Positions 25,855-39,063 of a stretch of DNA of 64,000 nucleotides are shown here, in pieces. Under the pieces are notes generated by a model, which did not search any database, was not told the origin of the DNA, and worked only from the letters and a program-made list of their open reading frames with translations. This DNA comes from Streptococcus equi subsp. equi. Its GTDB lineage: Bacteria; Bacillota; Bacilli; Lactobacillales; Streptococcaceae. Location of the stretch: NCBI GenBank assembly GCA_900637675.1, contig LR134389.1, positions 682,001-746,000 of the forward strand. The letters run 5' to 3'. The stretch's first letter is position 1; the number at the start of each line of letters is the position of its first letter. The position numbers and the translations under genes were made by a program.

Positions 25855-27645
25855 ATGACACATTTAGTAGATTTAAGAAAAAAACCATATAGCCTAGACG
25901 AAGAAGCTATTTGCTGGGTGGAGGATACCATTGCAGCAATGACCTTGGAGGAGAAGATAGGTCAGCTATTTGTTAATATGGGGGCTAGTCGATCAGAGGA
26001 TTATTTAACTCAGGTGCTTGAGGATTATCATATTGCAGCTGTTCGCTACAATAAAGGCATGGCTTCAGAAATTTGGGATCAAAATTATATTTTACAAACC
26101 AAATCCAAGATTCCAATGCTCATTGCTGCCAATACAGAGGCTGGTGGTGATGGTGCTGTCAATGATGGCACTAAGGTTGGTGATGAAATCAAGGTAGCTG
26201 CGACAAACGATCCTAAATACGCTTATGAAATGGGACGGATTGCAGGACTGGAAGCGTCAGCTGTTGGCTGTAATGCCTCCTTTGCGCCAATTGTTGATTT
26301 GACGCGTAATTGGCGTAATCCAATCATTGCTAATCGCAACTGGGGGGTAAATGTTGATCAAATCATTGAGCTTTCCAAAGAGTATATGAAGGGGATTATG
26401 GAATATGGTATCATGCCCTTTGCCAAGCACTTCCCTGGTGATGGTATTGATGAGCGTGACCATCATTTGTCCTTTGCCTCAAACCCAATGACCAAGGAGG
26501 AGTGGCTATCTAGCTTTGGACGTATTTATGGCGAGCTTGCAGAGGCTGGCTTACCTGGTATTATGGCAGGACATATTCACCTGCCAAATGTTGAAAAGGC
26601 CATGCACCCTGAGCGTGAGCTAGATGATATGCTTCCAGCCTCACTTAATAAAACCCTCTTAGATGAGCTGCTGCGTGGTGAGCTTGGCTATAATGGTGCT
26701 ATTGTGACTGACGCTTCGCATATGGTTGCGATGACAGCCTCAATGCCACGTCGCTTATTGTTACCAACAGCGATTGAGGCAGGCTGCGATCTCTTTTTAT
26801 TCTTTAATGACCCAGATGAAGACCTACAATGGATGAAAGAGGGCTATGAGGCAGGAATTTTAAGTGACGAACGCCTTCATGACGCCCTTCGTCGTACGCT
26901 TGGCTTGAAAGCAAAGCTTGGACTTCATCGCTTTGAAGGACACCGAGAAGATATTATGCTGCCTAAGGACAAGGCGATGGTCTTGATTAACACACCAGAG
27001 GCTCAAGCAATTGCAGATGAGGTTGCCGACAAGGCCATTACCCTTGTGAAAAACAAGCAGGCAGGGATTTTCCCGGTAACTCCAGAGCGCTACAAGCGTG
27101 TGCTGATTGTTAACGTGGAGGGCTATAAGGGTGGCTTTGGTGCTATGATTGCAGGACAGAAGAAACGGGCCTCAGACATTGTCAAGGAATTGCTAGAGGC
27201 GCGTGGGCATGAGGTAACTGTCTGGGAATCAACCGAAGAGCGAATCATGCAGCTACCAGAGGAAGAGCGTGCAGCGGCTATTGCTAATGTTTATGCACAA
27301 AAGCAGCCGATTTCAAACATTACAGAGCATTATGATTTAATTCTTAATTTGGTGGACGTCAATTCTGGAGGTACAGTTCAGCGTATTATCTGGCCAGCTG
27401 CTAAGGGAACACCGGATCAGCCATTCTACGTCCATGAGGTCCCAACAATCGTTGTTTCAGTTCAGCATGCCTTTGCCCTTGCTGATATGCCACAGGTTGG
27501 TACTTATATTAATGCCTACGATGGCAAGGACAACACTATGAAGGCTTTGGTTGCAAAATTAGCTGGTGAATCTGAATTCACTGGAGTGTCTCCTGTTGAT
27601 GCCTTTTGTGGCTTGATTGATACCCAGCTATGGCATAGCTTCTGA
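25855..27645 (+). CDS. GH3 beta-N-acetylhexosaminidase-like glycosidase
   Basis: 596 residues from ATG 25855 (GAAAGG upstream). Contains the NagZ-type GH3 motif KHFPGDG and the nucleophile region VTDASHM; a C-terminal alpha/beta domain (from about residue 370) resembles two-domain GH3 enzymes. No signal peptide, so cytoplasmic. Together with the beta-glucuronidase it could take apart glucuronate/N-acetylhexosamine repeats such as hyaluronan or chondroitin fragments from alternate ends. The sugar specificity is inferred from the motif and context. Confidence 0.8.
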   Translation: MTHLVDLRKKPYSLDEEAICWVEDTIAAMTLEEKIGQLFVNMGASRSEDYLTQVLEDYHIAAVRYNKGMASEIWDQNYILQTKSKIPMLIAANTEAGGDGAVNDGTKVGDEIKVAATNDPKYAYEMGRIAGLEASAVGCNASFAPIVDLTRNWRNPIIANRNWGVNVDQIIELSKEYMKGIMEYGIMPFAKHFPGDGIDERDHHLSFASNPMTKEEWLSSFGRIYGELAEAGLPGIMAGHIHLPNVEKAMHPERELDDMLPASLNKTLLDELLRGELGYNGAIVTDASHMVAMTASMPRRLLLPTAIEAGCDLFLFFNDPDEDLQWMKEGYEAGILSDERLHDALRRTLGLKAKLGLHRFEGHREDIMLPKDKAMVLINTPEAQAIADEVADKAITLVKNKQAGIFPVTPERYKRVLIVNVEGYKGGFGAMIAGQKKRASDIVKELLEARGHEVTVWESTEERIMQLPEEERAAAIANVYAQKQPISNITEHYDLILNLVDVNSGGTVQRIIWPAAKGTPDQPFYVHEVPTIVVSVQHAFALADMPQVGTYINAYDGKDNTMKALVAKLAGESEFTGVSPVDAFCGLIDTQLWHSF

Positions 27646-28205
27646 GGTTGCTACAGGATAAGTAGAGGCTTTACGTGTTCTGCGGTGATTGCTCTGAATG
27701 ATTTAAAAAGATTTCAGGATAAAACCTGTTAATCAGCCCCTTGTAGCTGCAGAAATAGCCCCATAATCCCTGTGGTGGGGAGTTTTATCCGATATGGAGA
27801 TGATAGAGCCTGTTAATCCTAAAGAAAAGCTAGAGGGTCATTCTAGCTTTTCTTTTTGTGCCTAATGCTCAACCTTGCTTCAGATGATAGACAAGCTATA
27901 AGCTTGTTGATAAGTGAAACAATTGAACAGATAATGTTTTTTAGAGATGATATATTAAGAATAATTTTAAATTATGAAAAAATATAATATATTAATGATT
28001 TATAACAAAATCAATAATAATAGCTTATTTTGTCAGCATTAACAATTAATAGTCATCAAAAAACAGCTTAATAAAATTAATTATACAAAAATTAACAGAA
28101 AAATTAAATAAAATGGTTGATTAAAAAGAATGGCGTAGTATAATAGAAGTGACATTAATAGTTTTTAGTGTCAAAGTTTTTTTTACAAAAAGCGAGGGAG
28201 GAAAA
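27646..28205. other. Intergenic region: terminator and adhesin promoter
   Basis: No gene is seen. A 14-bp perfect stem (27821-27834 with 27842-27855) ending in T5 terminates the GH3 unit. The stretch 27950-28110 is very A/T-rich, as often upstream of surface-protein genes. A promoter TTGATT (28117-28122), 16-bp spacer, TATAAT (28139-28144) precedes the adhesin. Confidence 0.7.
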
Positions 28206-29495
28206 ATGGAAAAAAACAAAAAGGTATCCTACTTTTTACGTCAATCAGCTGTTGGTTTAGCTTCAGTGTCGGCAGCCTTTCTGGTTGGAACGACTTCAGT
28301 GGGTGCTTTAGACGCAGCAACAGTGTTAGAGCCTACAACAGCCTTCATTAGAGAAGCTGTTAGGGAAATCAATCAGCTGAGTGATGACTACGCTGACAAT
28401 CAAGAGCTTCAGGCTGTTCTTGCTAATGCTGGAGTTGAGGCACTTGCTGCAGATACTGTTGATCAGGCTAAAGCAGCTCTTGACAAAGCAAAGGCAGCTG
28501 TTGCTGGTGTTCAGCTTGATGAAGCAAGACGTGAGGCTTACAGAACAATCAATGCCTTAAGTGATCAGCACAAAAGCGATCAAAAGGTTCAGCTAGCTCT
28601 AGTTGCTGCAGCAGCTAAGGTGGCAGATGCTGCTTCAGTTGATCAAGTGAATGCAGCCATTAATGATGCTCATACAGCTATTGCGGACATTACAGGAGCA
28701 GCCTTGTTGGAGGCTAAAGAAGCTGCTATCAATGAACTAAAGCAGTATGGCATTAGTGATTACTATGTGACCTTAATCAACAAAGCCAAAACTGTTGAAG
28801 GTGTCAATGCGCTTAAGGCAGAGATTTTATCAGCTCTACCGAGTTCTGAGGTCATTGACGCAGCAGAACTAACACCAGCCTTGACTAGCTATAAGCTTGT
28901 CATCAAGGGAGCAACTTTTTCAGGTGAAACAGCTACTAAGGCAGTAGACGCAGCTGTAGCTGAGCAGACCTTCAGAGACTATGCTAATAAAAATGGTGTA
29001 GACGGCGTTTGGGCTTATGATGCTGCCACAAAGACATTTACAGTCACTGAACAGCCTGTAGCTGAGACTATTGAGGCGGCAGAATTAACACCAGCTTTGA
29101 CCACCTATAGGCTTGTTATTAAGGGGGTTACCTTCTCAGGTGAAACAGCTACCAAGGCAGTAGACGCAGCCACAGCCGAGCAGACCTTCAGGCAATATGC
29201 CAATGACAATGGCGTTACTGGTGAATGGGCTTATGACGCTGCTACAAAGACATTTACAGTCACTGAGGCTTTAGAGGAGAGTCCAGCTGATCCAGAAAAG
29301 CCATCAGCTTCTCTTCCGTTGACACCGCTTACACCAGCAACTAAGACAGCACCAGCTAAGCAAAAAGATAAGCAAAAGGCTAAGACTCTTCCAACGACTG
29401 GTGAGAAGGCTAATCCATTCTTTACAGCAGCGGCTCTTGCCATTATGGCGAGTGCAGGTGCTTTAGCAGTGACTTCAAAGCGTCAGCAGGACTAA
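28206..29495 (+). CDS. Protein G-like cell-wall protein binding albumin and IgG (ZAG/EAG/MIG type)
   Basis: 429 residues. [13 protein letters not shown] signal (YSIRK-like) ends near 34. Residues 48-165 hold two related helical repeats as in the alpha2-macroglobulin-binding part of MAG/ZAG/MIG proteins. 168-211 is a GA (albumin-binding) module. Two IgG-binding B domains lie at about 228-282 and 300-354, each ending in [13 protein letters not shown] Pro-rich wall region precedes the sortase motif LPTTG (395-399), a hydrophobic segment and charged tail. Start ATG 28206 has GAGGGAGG. It should sit on the cell wall and coat the cell in host plasma proteins. Confidence 0.94.
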   Translation: MEKNKKVSYFLRQSAVGLASVSAAFLVGTTSVGALDAATVLEPTTAFIREAVREINQLSDDYADNQELQAVLANAGVEALAADTVDQAKAALDKAKAAVAGVQLDEARREAYRTINALSDQHKSDQKVQLALVAAAAKVADAASVDQVNAAINDAHTAIADITGAALLEAKEAAINELKQYGISDYYVTLINKAKTVEGVNALKAEILSALPSSEVIDAAELTPALTSYKLVIKGATFSGETATKAVDAAVAEQTFRDYANKNGVDGVWAYDAATKTFTVTEQPVAETIEAAELTPALTTYRLVIKGVTFSGETATKAVDAATAEQTFRQYANDNGVTGEWAYDAATKTFTVTEALEESPADPEKPSASLPLTPLTPATKTAPAKQKDKQKAKTLPTTGEKANPFFTAAALAIMASAGALAVTSKRQQD

Positions 29496-29596
29496 GCAGT
29501 GTATTTATGGAAGCATGTTTAGCCTTAGAAGGATGAGCTTACTCATAGGACTTTTCTATGATGTAGCCCATTTAAGCATTAGCAGATAAGATAGCA

Positions 29597-29625
29597 AGAG
29601 AAGATCAGACGGTCTTCTCTTTTTT
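29597..29625 (+). terminator. Intrinsic terminator after the adhesin gene
   Basis: AGAGAAGA pairs with TCTTCTCT over an 8-base loop, then T5. Confidence 0.85.
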
Positions 29626-29788
29626 GGTTTTGACTGTTAGTAATAGTTTAACAGCTTAGAGTCTGATTGAGCTATGATATGGCTTGTCAGGTTATTATGA
29701 TCATCATGGCAAAACTCATGACAGTTATAGAATGTTTAGGTGATATCTGCTATAATAATAGTATTACAGGCATGTTGAAGGGGAGGCT

Positions 29789-30343
29789 ATGGATATTTGG
29801 ACACAGCTAGCAAGGTTTGCTTTTGTTGAGACGCAACGACTGCTCTTGAGGCCCTTTCAATATGCAGATCATCAGCCGTTTTATGATATGATCAGTCATA
29901 ACAGCCATTACCAGTTTGTGTTTCCAGAGAGCATGACCAAGGCTGAGAGTGATTTCTTAATGGTCAATGCTTTTATGAAAGAGCCCTTGGGAGTCTGGTT
30001 AATAGAGGATAAGACCAGCCATAGCATGCTTGGCTCTATTAGACTAGAAAAATATGATAAGCAGCAGGCAAGTGCTGAGATTGGCTATTTTTTAGCGCAG
30101 CCCTTTTGGGGACAGGGCTTAATGACCGAGGTCTTAAAGACGCTTACCTTTTTAGCTTTTCAGGAGTTTGGCTTGAGGCAGCTGATCATTGTGACACATC
30201 TGGAAAACAAGGCCAGCCAGAGGGTTGCTGAAAAAGCCGGCTTTCGATTAACAAAGCAATTTAAGGGCAGTGATCGGCATAGTCATCACATACGAGATTA
30301 TTTAGAATATCAACTAACGATAGGTGAGTATCATTATGAGTAA
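29789..30343 (+). CDS. GNAT-family N-acetyltransferase (RimJ/RimL type)
   Basis: 184 residues: TQRLLLRPFQYAD at the start, then SIRLEKYDKQQASAEIGYFLAQPFWGQGLMTEVL with the acetyl-CoA loop, and NKASQRVAEKAGF near the end. Could acetylate a ribosomal protein N-terminus or a small molecule; substrate unknown. Its 3' end overlaps the next gene by 8 bases, so the two are coupled. Confidence 0.85.
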   Translation: MDIWTQLARFAFVETQRLLLRPFQYADHQPFYDMISHNSHYQFVFPESMTKAESDFLMVNAFMKEPLGVWLIEDKTSHSMLGSIRLEKYDKQQASAEIGYFLAQPFWGQGLMTEVLKTLTFLAFQEFGLRQLIIVTHLENKASQRVAEKAGFRLTKQFKGSDRHSHHIRDYLEYQLTIGEYHYE

Positions 30344-31619
30344 GCATCAAGACATTTTAGATTATTTAGAAAGACTTGCTATTGGAAAGCGTGTGAGCGT
30401 CCGAAGTATTTCAAATCATTTAAAGGTTAGTGATGGTACTGCCTATAGAGCGATCAAGGAGGCTGAAAATCGGGGGATTGTTGAGACCAAGCCGCGTAGT
30501 GGTACTGTCCGCATTGAGAAAAAAGGACGGGTTCGTATTGACCGTTTGACCTATGCCGAAATTGCAAGGATCAGTGATTCTGAGGTTTTAGCCGGTCATG
30601 CTGGTTTGGGACATGAGTTTAGCAAGTTTTCTATTGGAGCGATGACCCAGCAAAATATTCACCGTTATTTGATCAAAGGAGGGCTTTTGATTGTTGGCGA
30701 TCGTGAAAATATCCAACTGTTAGCCCTTAAAAATCACAATGCTATCTTAGTGACGGGTGGCTTTCCGGTGTCTAAGCAGGTTATTGAAACAGCTGATAGC
30801 CAAGGTATTCCGGTTATGGTGACACATTACGATACCTTTACAGTGGCAACGATGATTAACCATGCCTTGTCTAATATTCGCATTAAGACTGATTTAAAAA
30901 CAGTTGCTCAGGTTCTGATTCCAGTTGAAGAATACGGCTGCCTTTATGAGACAGACACTGTCGAGGAATTTAATGCACTGATTAAAAAGACAGGTCAAGT
31001 AAGGTTTCCAATTGTAGATGCGCTTGATCAGGTGGTTGGTGTGGTCAGTATGCGTGATGTGGTGGATCAGCCTGCTGAGACTAGACTTGAGCAGGTGATG
31101 TCTCCAAATCCTATCACTGCAAAGCCCAATGCTAGCCTGGCTAATATTAGTCAAAAAATGATCTTTGAGGATTTGAACATGCTCCCAGTAGTTGATGATC
31201 ATCATTTTCTGCTGGGGATTATTACCAGACGACAGGCTATGGAAAACCTGCCGAATCACCAGCCGGGAAATCTTTACACCTATAGCCAGCAAATGCTATC
31301 AAGCCTTGAGGAGACCTTGGATTATTATCAGGTCATGATTGAGCCTACCATGATTGATAGTGCTGGCAATCTGTCAAATGGAGTGGTTGCTGAATTCTTA
31401 AAGGAAATCAGTGTCAGAGTGCTAACGAAAAAACACCAAAAAAATATCATTATCGAGCAAATGATGATATACTTTCTACATGCTGTCCAAATTGATGATC
31501 AATTGAGGATATACCCTAAAATTATAACTGAAAATAGAAGAAGCAGTACACTTGATATGGAGGTCATGGTTGATGATCAGGTGATTGCTAAAGCCATTAT
31601 TACAACTAAGCTTAATTAG
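30336..31619 (+). CDS. YtoI-like regulator (HTH, DRTGG, CBS pair, hotdog domain)
   Basis: 427 residues from ATG 30336. An N-terminal winged helix (1-65, VSVRSISNHLKVSDGTAYRAI) is followed by a DRTGG domain, two CBS motifs (about 195-310, PIVDALDQVVGVVSMRD and LPVVDDHHFLLGIITRR) and a C-terminal thioesterase-like hotdog domain. CBS domains usually sense adenosyl ligands. This domain order is that of B. subtilis YtoI, whose role is poorly known. Confidence 0.82.
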   Translation: MSKHQDILDYLERLAIGKRVSVRSISNHLKVSDGTAYRAIKEAENRGIVETKPRSGTVRIEKKGRVRIDRLTYAEIARISDSEVLAGHAGLGHEFSKFSIGAMTQQNIHRYLIKGGLLIVGDRENIQLLALKNHNAILVTGGFPVSKQVIETADSQGIPVMVTHYDTFTVATMINHALSNIRIKTDLKTVAQVLIPVEEYGCLYETDTVEEFNALIKKTGQVRFPIVDALDQVVGVVSMRDVVDQPAETRLEQVMSPNPITAKPNASLANISQKMIFEDLNMLPVVDDHHFLLGIITRRQAMENLPNHQPGNLYTYSQQMLSSLEETLDYYQVMIEPTMIDSAGNLSNGVVAEFLKEISVRVLTKKHQKNIIIEQMMIYFLHAVQIDDQLRIYPKIITENRRSSTLDMEVMVDDQVIAKAIITTKLN

Positions 31620-31635
31620 AGGAGAAACAAAAACA

Positions 31636-32496
31636 ATGATAACATTAAAATCTGCGCGTGAAATAGAAGCTATGGATAGAGCAGGAGACTTTCTTGCTGG
31701 GATTCACATTGGCCTCAGACAGATCATTAAGCCTGGGGTTGACATGTGGGAGGTCGAAGAATATGTGCGCAGGCGCTGCAAGGAGGACAATGTGCTTCCT
31801 TTACAGATCGGTGTTGATGGCCAATTAATGGATTATCCTTACGCTACCTGCTGCGGGCTAAATGATGAGGTTGCACATGCTTTTCCGCGCCATTATATTC
31901 TACAGGAAGGGGATTTGCTTAAGGTAGATATGGTGCTAAGTGAGCCACTTGATAAGGCTGTCGTTGATGTAGCGGCCTTGGATTTTGATAATGTGGCAGA
32001 AATGAAGAAGTGGACAGAATCTTATACAGGTGGTTTGGCTGATTCCTGCTGGGCTTATGCTGTAGGTACACCGTCTGATGAGGTCAAAAGGCTGATGGAC
32101 GTGACCAAGGAAGCCATGTATCGTGGGATCGAGCAGGCAGTTGTGGGGAACCGCATTGGTGACATTGGTGCAGCAGTCCAGCAATATGCTGAAAGTCATG
32201 GCTACGGTGTGGTTCGAGACCTTGTTGGTCATGGTGTTGGACCAACCATGCACGAAGAGCCGATGGTGCCTAACTATGGTACAGCAGGAAGAGGACTACG
32301 TCTGAAGGAGGGCATGGTGCTCACCGTAGAGCCGATGATCAATACTGGCACATGGGAAATTAATACAGATATGAAAACAGGCTGGGCCCATAAAACACTT
32401 GATGGTGGCTTGTCCTGCCAGTATGAGCATCAATTTGTGATTACAAAGGATGGTCCAGTGATTTTAACTAGTCAGGGCGAAGAAAGAACTTATTAG
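31636..32496 (+). CDS. map: Methionine aminopeptidase type I
   Basis: 286 residues from ATG 31636 with GAGG upstream. Removes N-terminal methionine from nascent proteins. Metal-ligand and His regions are visible: GLNDEVAHAFP, DLLKVDMVLS, GHGVGPTMHEEPMVPNYG and LTVEPM plus the final YEHQFVITKDG. The insert around residues 105-140 (DKAVVDVAALDFDN..SYTGGLADS) is typical for streptococcal Map. Followed directly by the YihY gene. Confidence 0.94.
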   Translation: MITLKSAREIEAMDRAGDFLAGIHIGLRQIIKPGVDMWEVEEYVRRRCKEDNVLPLQIGVDGQLMDYPYATCCGLNDEVAHAFPRHYILQEGDLLKVDMVLSEPLDKAVVDVAALDFDNVAEMKKWTESYTGGLADSCWAYAVGTPSDEVKRLMDVTKEAMYRGIEQAVVGNRIGDIGAAVQQYAESHGYGVVRDLVGHGVGPTMHEEPMVPNYGTAGRGLRLKEGMVLTVEPMINTGTWEINTDMKTGWAHKTLDGGLSCQYEHQFVITKDGPVILTSQGEERTY

Positions 32497-32497
32497 A

Positions 32498-33436
32498 ATG
32501 TCAATAAAGAAATTCTTGGACAAGGTCATATCAAAATGGCAATATGAGCCAATCCAAGCCTTTATGCGCCATTTTCAGAGTGCAGAGATGGATTTGTCAG
32601 CGATTGCAGTTGCTTATTACCTTATTTTGACAGCCTTTCCACTCATTGTCATTGCGGCTAATATTTTTCCTTATTTAAATATTGATATTTCAGATTTATT
32701 ACGCTTAATGAAGGAGCAGCTGCCTAAGGATATTTATCGCTCTGCCTCCTCCATTGTGGTTAATATTTTTTCTAAGCCATCAGGCAGTGTGCTGGGAGTA
32801 GCGACCTTGACGGGGCTTTGGACAATGTCGCGAAGCCTAACCTCTCTGCAAAAGGCCTTTAATAAGGCTTATGATGCTTCTGAGCATCGTGACTTTTTGC
32901 TCGGTCATTTGGTAGGCTTGCTGACGAGCCTGCTGATCCTGTTTTTGTTGACCTTTGCCTTGATTTTTTCAACCTTTTCTAAGGCAGCGATTCAGGTGCT
33001 GGATAGGCATTATCACTTAAATGATAACATCACGACGCTCTTTTTGTTCCTGATTCAGCCGATTACGATACTGATTATATTTGTTGGTCTGATGTTGCTT
33101 TATTTTTTGTTGCCAAATATCAAAATCAAGAAAATCAGGTATATCTTACCAGGAACATTTTTTACCACCTTTGTCATGATTTTTTTGAGCAATATGGTTG
33201 GTAATTATGTGGTGCATAATGTGGAGCGAATGGTCGATATTAAAACCTTTGGTTCGGTGATGATTTTTATCATCATGCTATGGTTTATTTTCCTGGCAAG
33301 GATATTGATTATGGGGGCGGTTTTTAACGCTACCTATCAAGAGCTATCCATCGGCAAATTAGAGGGGCGCAGCGGCAATGTTGTTTCTCTCATCAAAAAG
33401 ACATTAGGCAATGATGGTGCGCCGCCCAAGAAATAG
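32498..33436 (+). CDS. YihY/BrkB-family membrane protein
   Basis: 312 residues with about six transmembrane segments and the conserved SAIAVAYYLILTAFPL, LTGLWTMSRSLTSLQKAFNKAYD and the final ILIMGAVFNATYQE. The family was once called ribonuclease BN and is now regarded as an integral membrane protein of unclear (possibly transport) function. The start is one base after the map stop, so the genes are cotranscribed. Confidence 0.88.
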   Translation: MSIKKFLDKVISKWQYEPIQAFMRHFQSAEMDLSAIAVAYYLILTAFPLIVIAANIFPYLNIDISDLLRLMKEQLPKDIYRSASSIVVNIFSKPSGSVLGVATLTGLWTMSRSLTSLQKAFNKAYDASEHRDFLLGHLVGLLTSLLILFLLTFALIFSTFSKAAIQVLDRHYHLNDNITTLFLFLIQPITILIIFVGLMLLYFLLPNIKIKKIRYILPGTFFTTFVMIFLSNMVGNYVVHNVERMVDIKTFGSVMIFIIMLWFIFLARILIMGAVFNATYQELSIGKLEGRSGNVVSLIKKTLGNDGAPPKK

Positions 33437-33535
33437 CGGCTTGTCTTAGAATGAAAAACAAGACGGTGCTTGGTGATTAGTTGATGGGGTAAGGGCCCTT
33501 GTCCTTACTTCATTTTCTTTTATTTGCTTTGCTGA

Positions 33536-35339
<1,804 letters not shown>

Positions 35340-35537
35340 CTGCTGAGGATTAGACTTTTGGCCTCCTATTCGCAGCCCAGCTTTTCTTAATGATTAGGTA
35401 TGAAAAGCTAATATATAGGTTGAAATAAAGTTGAATTCTAACGATTTTAGAGGACAATCTCGTTAATATAGGTTATAATAGAATCATTAGACAAAGAATA
35501 GAAGAAATTGTATTAGAATACTAAGAGTTGGAAGAGC

Positions 35538-36968
35538 ATGACGAGATACCAAAAGGGTGGTCTAAGCCACCACGAAGAATTACGATATTTTTATTTATTA
35601 AGAAATTTAAATTATTTGACTGAGACTGAACGCAGAGAATTTACCTTTTTAAAGTCAAAGATGGAGTCAAGGGCTATGCCTTCTCGTTCTCAGCGCTCCT
35701 TGACTCATTATACTAGGGGTGGGCGTGACGATTATGCTCAAGCTTCACAGGATAATGCTGATGCTTATGATATGAGTGATGAGCAGCAGGCTGGGCCTAA
35801 TGGCCTGCCTCTTTATCCAAGATCAGAAAGACGTAGCAAAAGGCATCAGCAAAAGCCAATACTAGCCCCTCAGCAGGACTTCTATGATGACCCAGATCAG
35901 GCGATCTATGAGGAGCTTGCGCCTGAGGCTATGCCTAAAAAGGGTAGAAGGAAAAAAAAGAAGGGACGTCTGAGACGTTTTTTCAGAATACTCTTTTTCT
36001 TGTTGCTGCTGCTTGTTGCAGGGATAGCTTTCATGTTTTTCAAGGGAATGATGGACGTGTCTACTAACAAGGCCAATTATAAGCCAGCAGTTTCGCAGGT
36101 CTTTCATGGTCAGGATACTAGCGATGGCACTAATATTTTAATTCTAGGCTCAGACCAGAGGATTACGCAAGGCTCAACAGATGCTCGAACAGATACAATC
36201 ATGGTGGTTAATGTTGGCAATAAGGAGAATAAAATCAAAATGGTCTCCTTCATGAGGGATACCTTGGTTAATATTCCTGGCTATAGCTATAATAATCAGG
36301 ATTCCTATGATTTAAAATTGAACGCCTCCTTTAATTTAGGAGAGCAGGAAAATCATCAAGGAGCAGAATTTGTGCGTCAGACACTCAAGCATAATTTTGA
36401 TATTGACATTAAATATTATGTCATGGTTGACTTTGAAACCTTTGCTGAGGCTATTGACACACTGTTTCCAGATGGTGTTACCATTGATGCCAAATTTGCT
36501 ACTGTAAATGGCGAAGCAGTCGCTGCTGTTGATGTACCAGATGATTTACGAATGAAAGACGGAGTGGTTCCCAACCAAACCATAACGGTTGGTGAGCAAA
36601 AAATGGATGGTCGTACCCTGCTCAACTATGCTCGCTTCCGAAAGGACGATGAGGGTGATTTTGGTCGGACCGTACGTCAGCAGCAGGTGATGGCTGCTAT
36701 CATGTCTCAAATCAAGGATCCAACCAAGCTCTTTACGGGCTCAGCAGCTATTGGTAAGATTTATGCCCTAACCTCAACCAATGTCTCCTTCCCATTTGTC
36801 CTTAAAAATGGAGTGTCCGTCTTGACTAATGGCAAAAACGGTGTGGAGCATGTGACGATTCCTGAAAATGGGGATTGGATTGATGAATATGACATGTATG
36901 GTGGTCAGGCTCTCTTTATTGATTTTGCTAAGTATCAAAATCGATTATCTAAGCTGGGATTACGCTAA
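35538..36968 (+). CDS. psr: LytR-CpsA-Psr family cell-wall ligase
   Basis: 476 residues: a long polar cytoplasmic N-terminus, a Lys/Arg cluster (GRRKKKKGRLRRFFR), one membrane helix (about 148-168) and an extracellular LCP domain with TDARTDTIMVV, FMRDTLVNIPGY and a final ARFRKDDEGDFGRTVRQQQ. Family members attach teichoic acids or polysaccharides to peptidoglycan. Position after aroA-aroK is standard for streptococci. An upstream TATAAT-like box lies near 35473. Confidence 0.9.
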   Translation: MTRYQKGGLSHHEELRYFYLLRNLNYLTETERREFTFLKSKMESRAMPSRSQRSLTHYTRGGRDDYAQASQDNADAYDMSDEQQAGPNGLPLYPRSERRSKRHQQKPILAPQQDFYDDPDQAIYEELAPEAMPKKGRRKKKKGRLRRFFRILFFLLLLLVAGIAFMFFKGMMDVSTNKANYKPAVSQVFHGQDTSDGTNILILGSDQRITQGSTDARTDTIMVVNVGNKENKIKMVSFMRDTLVNIPGYSYNNQDSYDLKLNASFNLGEQENHQGAEFVRQTLKHNFDIDIKYYVMVDFETFAEAIDTLFPDGVTIDAKFATVNGEAVAAVDVPDDLRMKDGVVPNQTITVGEQKMDGRTLLNYARFRKDDEGDFGRTVRQQQVMAAIMSQIKDPTKLFTGSAAIGKIYALTSTNVSFPFVLKNGVSVLTNGKNGVEHVTIPENGDWIDEYDMYGGQALFIDFAKYQNRLSKLGLR

Positions 36969-37045
36969 GATATGCTATAATGAAGGGTAACGATGGTTGC
37001 TCTTCTTTTTTGAGTGATTAGTGTAGTAAAAGAAAAGGAAAGTAA

Positions 37046-38677
<1,632 letters not shown>

Positions 38678-38696
38678 GAGAAAGGAGAGGTATTAT

Positions 38697-38977
38697 ATGA
38701 GGTGGATAATAAAAATAATATTGTTTCCATTCAGCTTGCTACTTAGTGTCCTTACTGCCTTTCTGACATTTATACTTGGCATAGGAACAACTATTCTGTA
38801 TTTCTTAATGCTGATGTGTATAGTTGCTGCAATAGGATCATTTATGCAAAAAGATATATCACTTGGCATTGAGGCATTAGTATTAGGATTTTGTTAAGTC
38901 CTTATGGAATACCGATGGTTGGAGCAGCAGTTATAGCATTCTTTAAAGGAATCAATGAAGCAATAAAATCAATCTAA
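38697..38977 (+). pseudogene. Small ICE membrane protein (CD1845-like), frameshifted
   Basis: Read from 38697 it is a hydrophobic protein (SLLLSVLTAFLTFILGIG, LMLMCIVAAIGS) that stops at 38897. One more T in the T4 run at 38889-38892 restores LLSPYGIPMVGAAVIAFFKG to a stop at 38977, giving about 93 residues with two membrane segments. It is the first gene inside the ICE and has AAAGGAGAGG upstream. Function unknown. Confidence 0.65.
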
Positions 38978-39000
38978 AAAATTTCATAAAAATGGTTACC

Positions 39001-39032
39001 AAAGGCGATAGAGAAAAACTATCGTCTTTTTC
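39001..39032 (+). terminator. Terminator-like hairpin upstream of repA
   Basis: GGCGATAG pairs with CTATCGTC (G-U at the base) over AGAAAAA, then T5. It ends about 15 bases before the repA ribosome site (GGAGGGAGG). Confidence 0.7.
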
Positions 39033-39063
39033 TTTGCAAATTTTTAAGGAGGGAGGTGAAGCG

